From NCBI GenBank assembly GCA_027627225.1, contig CM051028.1, positions 13,702,701 to 13,766,700 on the forward strand: a stretch of 64,000 bases of DNA, in the 5' to 3' direction. This DNA comes from Congeria kusceri (taxonomy: Eukaryota; Mollusca; Bivalvia; Myida; Dreissenidae). The notes below the pieces were generated by a model. The model had not been told where the DNA came from. It saw nothing but the letters and a program-made list of their open reading frames with translations, and ran no database searches. Shown one piece after another: positions 57,180 to 64,000 of the stretch. The position numbers and the translations under genes are program-made. Numbering within the stretch: the first letter of the stretch is position 1; each line of letters begins with the position of its first letter.

Positions 57180-59335
57180 TATTTCTGAATGTTCTAGATA
57201 AATGTGTTCAGGTTTTGCTGTCAATGGTCTTAAATTTAAATGGTGGCTGTAAGAAGTAATGATATTGCACTTTAAATGTGCAGGTCAGCAAAGTTGTTGC
57301 ATTGTGTTATATTATATGATTACATCTTGTGACACTATTTCTTTTTTCACCACAATGTCCCACTATAGTAGCTGTTTTTGTAACTTTGACCAAACTCCTC
57401 GCAGCCGTTACCCCCCCTATCAGTTAACGGTAACCACTGCCATCACAAGTAAAATACTTCCAGATCTGGAAGGATTACGTGTTTGTAACTTTTACTTATT
57501 GAGTGCAACTCAGTGCAATAATTGGACTTTTTATGTATCGTTTGCAGACAATCATGAAAACAGAAAAAGAAAATAACTAATTAAAACCATAAATAATATT
57601 TAGAAGATTTAAATTAATCATTATCACGTGGTTTGTTATGACGGCAGGGATTTGATTAGAGCTATGCTCAGAACCAGTCAAATCTCTGCATGGAGGTTGA
57701 ACTTTGACAGTCAAAGAAGCCCTGTCCTTGTTAGTTGTGATTTACTGATCTTATCTGTGGTCACACTGCAACCTTAGGTAACAAAACACAGTAACAGTAT
57801 TGGCTATGTCACTGTGGGGTGCAGTATTTTGTCTGGAGTTTTGTTTGGGCTAGCTTTGAATAGGACTTTCAGATAAAACAGGTTATGTAAACATAATAAG
57901 GTGAACTGAATCTCATCCTATTGGTAGATAGTTAATGAAAAAGGCAAATTATTTATAAAAAAAACTGTTCTCAATAGAGATTTGGATGGCATACATTCAT
58001 CAATGTAGACATCAAGTTTGGGACATGGCGTCAGACAGGTGCCATTGCAGCACGGCAGGTATAAAGAACCTGCATCTATAGAAATTGCTATTGGCTTGTG
58101 AATTATTGAATACACCCTCATTGGCTGTCTGGCTGGCACCCATGCTTTTCATCTAATGACTGGTGTTTGATTCTGCAAGTTACAATTAGTTAGCTGGGCA
58201 TTGGACTTGGGATATATTGAGAAGCTGTTGTGTCAAGAACACATGCCAGGTCCAAACCAAATGCAGCATCACTGTTCGAGTACTGCATAAACTAAATGAT
58301 AGTTTTCAACACTATTATTTGTGGAGAGGTCTTAGCTGTACAGACATGAACCTTGATAGGCTATTTCCCCGTATGAAGAGGTGAAGTAATCTTATCCTTA
58401 TGAATATATCTGGTGACATTGTTTTTGTAAAAGACTTTCACTTTCATCTGCTCATGTAGACAGTATGTCGCTAGTCAAGTAGACTGTCTGTCTGCAGGCA
58501 ATGGTTTCTGGAAATGACTTATAAAATATTCATATATGACTGGTATGCTTGGCCACCAGTAGGTATGATGTAGGTATGTTGGATATTGTTCACATATGAT
58601 GCCAGGGGCGCATGCCTATGAACTAACAATGTCCAGTAAACTGATCATTTATCATGAGCTGGATAAAAGCAAAAAGTTGTATGTGAGAAATTCACAGACC
58701 TGAATTTACTTTTAAGGTACAACTTTCTCAGTTATTGTAACAGTGCAATGCATCCTGTAGGAAACTTGGAGATCTTGACAGAGTGGCGAAAATATATTGT
58801 TTCAGCTCTAAAAGTTCTGCAGAAATAAGTCTTAAACATGATATTACATAGTGACGTCTATGGGTTCCTTTTTCTCAATAATTACAAAAAGCACCTGTCA
58901 GCATGATTTGGATTAAAAAGTACTATGTAGGAGACAATTGGGTATTCCAAATAATACAGTTGATATAATTCATTATTTTACTATATATTTATGAACATGT
59001 TTACATAAATCATTGGTCAGTTAACAAAATCAACTGAGGACATGAAATGTGGAATGCAATTAGAGTGCTTATCACTTGCCCTTTTACATCATTTACTTAT
59101 ATGTCAACAGCACAATGTGGTTTGAAGAAACAAACTGAAATATTTATCTGTACAAGTGGAGGTTTTCTAGGGGGTGACCCAAAATTCCAACAATGTGTCA
59201 CAATGGACAGACATTTCTCAAGGGTTAATTGGCTCGTTATTAATGATCATTTAAAATACAGTAGGGAGTAAGATTGCAGTAGTCCAGAGATAGTTGCTAT
59301 AGGGACCATAAAGCAGTCCTTTTCATTGATCCATT
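57180..59335. other. Non-coding stretch
   Basis: No supported exon. The 105-codon frame at 57259 has no recognised domain. GTAGGTATGATGTAGGTATG at about 58560 is a short local repeat. Confidence 0.35.
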
Positions 59336-59344
59336 GTAGCTAGT

Positions 59345-61345
59345 AGAGATAGACTGTATATGGTGGGTGCATTTAACAGTTCCAAAGGCATTGATATATG
59401 GTAGGTGCACTTAACAATCCAAAAGGCATTGCTATATGGTGGGTGCATTTAACAATATGATAGGTGCACTTAACAATCCAAAAGGCATTGCTATATGGTG
59501 GGTGCATTTAACAGTTCCAAAGGCATTGCTATGTGGTGGTTGCATTTAATAATCCAACAGGTATTGCTATATGGTGGGTGCATTTAACAATCCAAAATGC
59601 ATTTGCTATAAAGTGGGTGCATTTAACAGTTCCAAAGACATTGCTATATGGTGGGTGCATTTAACAATCAAAAAGGCATTGCTATATGGTAGGTGCATTT
59701 AACAATCCAAAAGGCATTGCTGTATGGTGGTTGCATTTAACAGTCCAAAGGCATTGCTATATAGTGGGTGCATTTAACAGTCCCAAAGGCATTTCTATAT
59801 GGTGGGTGCATTTAACAGTCCAAAGGCATTGCTATATGGTGGGTGCATTTAACAATCCAAAGGCATTTCTGTATGGTGGGTGCATGTAACAATCCAAATG
59901 CATTGCTATATGGTGGGTGAATTTAACAATCCAAAGGCATTGCTATATCGTGGGTGCATTTAACAGTTCCAAATGCATTGCTATATGGTGGGTGCATTTA
60001 ACAGTCCAAAGGCATTTCTATATGGTGGCTGCATTAAACAATCCAAACAGCATTGCTGTAGGGTGGCTGAATTTAACAGTTCCAAAGGCATTGCTATATG
60101 GTGGGTGATTTTAACAGTTCCAAAGGCATTGCTATATGGTGGGTGCATTTAACAATCCAAAAGGCATTTCTATATGCTGGGTGCATTTAACAATCCAAAA
60201 GGCATTGCTATATGGTGGGTACATTTAACAGTTCCACAGGTATGGTGGGTGAATTTAACAATCCAACAGGCATTGCTGTATGCTAGGTGCATTTAACAAT
60301 CCAATAGGCATTGCTATATGGTGTGTGCATATAACAATCCAAAAGCATTGCTGAATGATAGGTGAATTTAACAATCCAAAAGGTGTTGCTGTATGCTAGG
60401 TCCATTTAACAATGCAAAAGGCATTGCTGTATGGATGGTGCATTTAACAGTTCAAAAGGCATTGCTATATGTTGGGTGCATTTAACAGTCCAAAAGGCAT
60501 TGCGTTATGGTGGGTGCATTTAAAAATCCAAAAGGCATTGCTATATGGTGGATGCATTGAGTCCAAACGGCATAGTTAAATGGTGGGTGCATTGAACAGT
60601 CCAAACAGCATTGTTAAATGTTGGGTGCATTGAACAGTCGAAATGGCATTGCTAAATGGTGGGGGCACATTGAATGGTCCAAACAGCATTGCTAAATGGG
60701 GGGGAGGGTGCATTAACAGGGTGCACATTGAACAGTCCAAACAGCATTGCTAAATGGGGGGAGGGTGCATTAACAGTCCAAACAGCATTGCTAAATGGGG
60801 GGGGGGTGCATTGAACAGTCCAAACAGCATTGCTAAATGGGGGGAGGGTGCATTAACAGTCCAAACAGCACTGCTAAATGGGGGGGTGCATTGAACAGTC
60901 AAAACAGCATTGCTAAATATGGGGGGGGGTGCATTGAACAGTCCAAACAGCATTGCTAAATGGGGGGGGGGTGCATTGAACAGTCCAAAGAGCATTGCTA
61001 AATGGGGGGAGGGTGCATTGAACAGTCCAAAAAGCATTGCTAAATGGGGGGAGGGTGCATTGAACAGTCAAACAGCATTGCTAAATGGGGGGGAGGGTGC
61101 ATTGAACAGACCAAACAGCATTGCTAAATGGGGGGAGGGTGCATTAACAGTCCAAACAGCATTGCTAAATGGGGGGAGGGTGCATTAACAGGGTGCACAT
61201 TGAACAGTCCAAACAGCATTGCTAAATGGGGGGGTGCTTTGAACAGTCCAAACAGCATTGCTAAATGGGGGGGGGGTGCATTGAACAGTCCAAACAGCAT
61301 TGCTAAATGGGGGGAGGGTGCATTAACAGTCGAAACAGCATTCAG
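59345..61345. repeat. ~2-kb satellite array, ~39-42-bp unit, about 50 copies
   Basis: The early unit is GGCATTGCTATATGGTGGGT + GCATTTAACAATCCAAAA. From about 60560 the TATATGGTGGG part changes to AAATGGTGGG and, from about 60690, to AAATGGGGGG(A)GGG, with ACAGTCCAAACAGCATTGCT. Units vary by small indels, so ORFs open in several frames on both strands; none is a gene. A compound segment GGGTGCACATTGAACAGTCC occurs at 60719 and 61191, 472 bp apart. Confidence 0.95.
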
Positions 61346-62425
61346 CGTAACACTTACATTGGAAATATTAGAAAGACAGAGAATAATCTACAAAAGGCAT
61401 ACACTGCACAATAACGTTTTAGCTCTGTTAGTGTATTTTATAATGCATAAGCATGTATGACCTTTGTTCATTGGCTTATGTTTGGTTTTGCTCTGTGCTT
61501 CAGTGCCTAAGTCTCCCATAAAATCATGCATCTAGTCATGTAACTTGTGTTTGAATGTTTAATCTCATATCAGAAATATGTCAATACTGTTGACACGGCT
61601 TTGAAAATGCATGTGTGCAATGGGTAAATACAGACAGACCGTTTTGAGAAGATTTTTATCAGCGTTTTATCCGAAGCTTTTAATTTGGTGACGTGAGATT
61701 GTTCATAAGTGCATTGTTTCAGTCATGTTTTTAGTTTGAAATTGTTCAAGTCCATTACATTAAATGCAAGATTTCAATTATTCTGCATGAATATCTGTGG
61801 TTCACACATTAGGGGCCCTATTATTCTTGAGGAATATCTTTGGTTCCAACATTGGGGACACATCAATTTATCTAATATTTTAATAAAGTTTGTATGTAAT
61901 TACCATGTAATGGTCAAGGGAAAGCTAAATTATACTACCAATATAACACCGGTTTATAACTATGGGGCACTTCTAAATTTAATTAATATTGAAATTTCAT
62001 TTGGCAATAATTGCTATTTTCCTAGATTCAACATAATTATTGAATATTTTCATTATGTCAGTTCAGAAAGTTAATGTTGTATTTTTCAAATGGAAGTGAA
62101 CGTGAACGCACCAAATGACATTGAAATACAATTGATTTACAAAAAACCTTCAAAGAATATCAGCAAGTACTGAGTTGTAAAGCATGGTGAAACACCATAG
62201 TAGCTGGCAGACGTTTTTCATCTTTTCATGTACAATGTAACTTATTTTCCCAGGATTACTTTAAATTCACTTTCATTTGTATGAAGTGGACGTCATCAAA
62301 GGAATATTTAATTACGCTGAAGGACCCATATCTCCCAACCACATTGATTTTCTAACCTGTTGTTTTATGTTGATTCAGTTAGAAATTACTGTTGTGCCTT
62401 GTAATGTTGATGGTTCACAAAATCT
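61346..62425. other. Non-coding stretch
   Basis: A 121-codon + strand frame (61709-62074) is present, but its codons and composition look intronic and no domain is recognised. No repeat was matched. Confidence 0.35.
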
Positions 62426-62429
62426 CACT

Positions 62430-62700
62430 TGACACTGAGGCCAAAAAAAAATAAGTTCTGTGTCGGGAACCCGACACTACCTAGCGAAAACCCCCGACCC
62501 TACAGTTTTGAGTGACGATGGGTTTTTCTTGAAAACCCGTATTTGTCAGATTTGAGATCATTTGCATTTTTTTTAAATACCGAAATGTGTCTTTAAAAAA
62601 TAAATTTAAAAAACTCAATCCCGACCCTACCAAACTTTTTTGAGACCGTTGCCTGAAACACACCGCTTGAAACCCCCCTCCCCAAAATCGACCAGCACCT
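62430..62700 (-). repeat. CCCGACCCTAC element, related to the 46.2-kb and 10.9-kb repeats
   Basis: CCCCCGACCCTACAG, TCCCGACCCTACCAAACTTT and GTGTCGGGAACCCGACAC are present, with AAAAAAAAATAAG at the left and CCTGAAACACACCG at the right. Its exact borders are unclear. Confidence 0.4.
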
Positions 62701-64000
62701 CTCTTTGCATTATCTTTAATTTGGAAATTCTTAATTTTATACAACTAAAACTATCACAATTATTTCTCCTACTAAAATCACAATAAACGCGGTTTTCTTA
62801 TTTGATTCAAAACTCCGTTCAAGGCAATGTACATCACCATATTAGGCTGCTAGGCTGCATTTTTTATTGAATTAATTTTTAATCATGCATTGTATTCAGA
62901 TTCGTTAAAAAGCTTAGCTGTTTTTCCGCCTTGAAATTCTGTCATGACCGCTTGTTTTTCAAACATTTTTTTTATTTCATAATTGTTTTTTCGTGTGCAA
63001 AAGAAATCAATCGTTAATATAAGTTATACTAAATGCGGACTTTAAAAGCAGAATAAATCACAGATGTTTTTAAATACTGGAATATGCGGTTCTTAATCGA
63101 CATAAAATACGGTTCTGTATCTCCATGTAAAAAGCGTGTTTTGCTACAAAAGCGCTCGAAAATTATGTTGCCATGCACAAGGTCACGGATGCCTCATGAA
63201 AAACGTGCGTGTACCGGTTGGTCACATGCTTAATTGCAGTGTTTATGTGAACAAAATTAAGTTTGACGGCGTTAAATCGTGTTTTAAAGTTAGGCTCTAT
63301 ATTACATTATTCATTTGCATATATTTGATTGTCAATTTGTTGAATGGATAAGAAAATTACTGGGATAAAATAAAACGATAAATATAATAATCCAATGTTT
63401 AAAATGCCTGTTCACTTTTCCCTGTTACGCTAATATTTTTTAGTTGTTAGTAAGGTATAAACTCCGCCCTAAAATTGCCGTATTTTATTGGTTAATGAGA
63501 TCGTTGTGGGCGGAACTACACAGTTCAGTAACATGTCAATAACACTGTTGGAAGTTAGGCGTTATCTATCAATATGGCGTTCGTTTATGGCCCTGTCGTT
63601 AAAGATCGGTGTAATAGATAAAGGGATTAAGGGTTGTCGCTTTTAAAATTAAAGCATATCAGCTTTATTTAAGCATGTCGGCAAATGACTAACTGCTTTG
63701 AAGGCATGTCGGGCCCGACAAGCGATACAGGCTTGCGGGGAAACCCTGCATAGTCCCTTTCATGTCTTACAAGTCTACAATAGCGGTAAGAATTACATGG
63801 GATTGTCAAGTCATTTCTCATGATTTTCCAGCAGTGTAGCCACTTGTCGTAATCTTAATCGTAATCTACAGTTCCATACTTTTCTTGGAGAGCTTCAAAG
63901 AAAACAGTCTGATTTGTATTGATCCTGGATGAAAAAAAGAAAAGCGCTAATATTAATAGAAGCTGGTAATGCAATTTTTGATTGAAGACAGGAAGGGAAT
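62701..64000. other. Non-coding stretch with a promoter-like patch
   Basis: No supported exon. It contains the patch at 63460-63600, listed separately, and a GGCATGTCGGGCCCGACAAG palindromic word near 63702. Confidence 0.35.
63461..63580 (+). promoter_or_regulatory. Possible promoter-like patch (CCAAT, GC boxes)
   Basis: An inverted pair of TCCGCCC (63463) and GGGCGGA (63508-63514) encloses TATTGGTTAATG, a CCAAT-box word. An ATG in fair context lies downstream (63574), opening 15 codons before TAGATAA. Alternatively this is a repeat terminus. Low confidence. Confidence 0.2.

Noticed and set aside
59686..61460. Several repeat-rich ORFs of 63-110 codons on both strands
   Set aside because: They are read-through of the ~40-bp satellite; the frame changes with each indel and no unit is kept in frame.

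Overview
The window is AT-rich eukaryotic DNA with little coding content. It looks like a bivalve mollusc, probably a dreissenid mussel. The main reason is a recurring palindromic element (reads like CGTCGTGGGAAAACCGG ... CCGGTTTTCCCACGACG) that I associate from memory with Dreissena. Other bivalve-type repeats with cores such as GGTCAAGGTCACA, GTGGTCCTCTACAAAG and AGCTCACCTGAGCACAAAG support this. The species assignment is an inference.

Only one protein-coding gene is supported. It is on the + strand as five GC-richer exons with canonical AG/GT borders: 19507-19734, 20269-20463, 21589-21753, 32661-32856 and 35413-35534. Together they give an open 302-codon N-terminal part with intron phases 0, 0, 0, 1 and 0. 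The first exon starts at an ATG with an in-frame stop just upstream. The protein begins with a polar, low-complexity region holding a KRRR cluster. It then carries one complete and one started spectrin-type three-helix repeat, with anchor tryptophans 102 residues apart. It belongs broadly with spectrin-repeat scaffolds (nesprin, AKAP6 or dystrophin-like); I cannot name the exact family. The last visible donor opens an intron that runs past the window end, so the 3' exons lie outside.

Everything else is intergenic or intronic DNA built from non-autonomous transposons and satellites. Layout: 1-7.4 kb, old tandem repeats, a CCGGGAC motif cluster and TTCATGAA palindrome clusters. 7.8-9.65 kb, two inverted copies of one MITE with a 35-bp array made from its terminal repeat. 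13.6-14.2 kb, a GGTCAAGGTCA-type repeat. 16.5-17.6 kb, a 1.05-kb hAT-like element with a perfect 8-bp target duplication. 19.5-35.5 kb, the gene, whose introns hold Dreissena-type palindromes, a TA-flanked MITE, SINE fragments and two large internally tandem repeats. 36.8-45.0 kb, two copies of a bivalve repeat with about 165-bp internal units, one with a perfect 51-bp inverted duplication, with a 57-bp 15-copy minisatellite between them. 45.5-57 kb, SINEs and MITEs. 59.3-61.35 kb, a roughly 2-kb satellite that drifts along its length into a poly-G form.

There is no operon, CRISPR array, rRNA or intact tRNA gene. I found no evidence of a new multi-gene system. The most interesting signals are a triplicated splice-acceptor region with a possible 30-bp in-frame microexon, the satellite born from a MITE end, the perfect inverted duplication, and the codon-multiple minisatellite.
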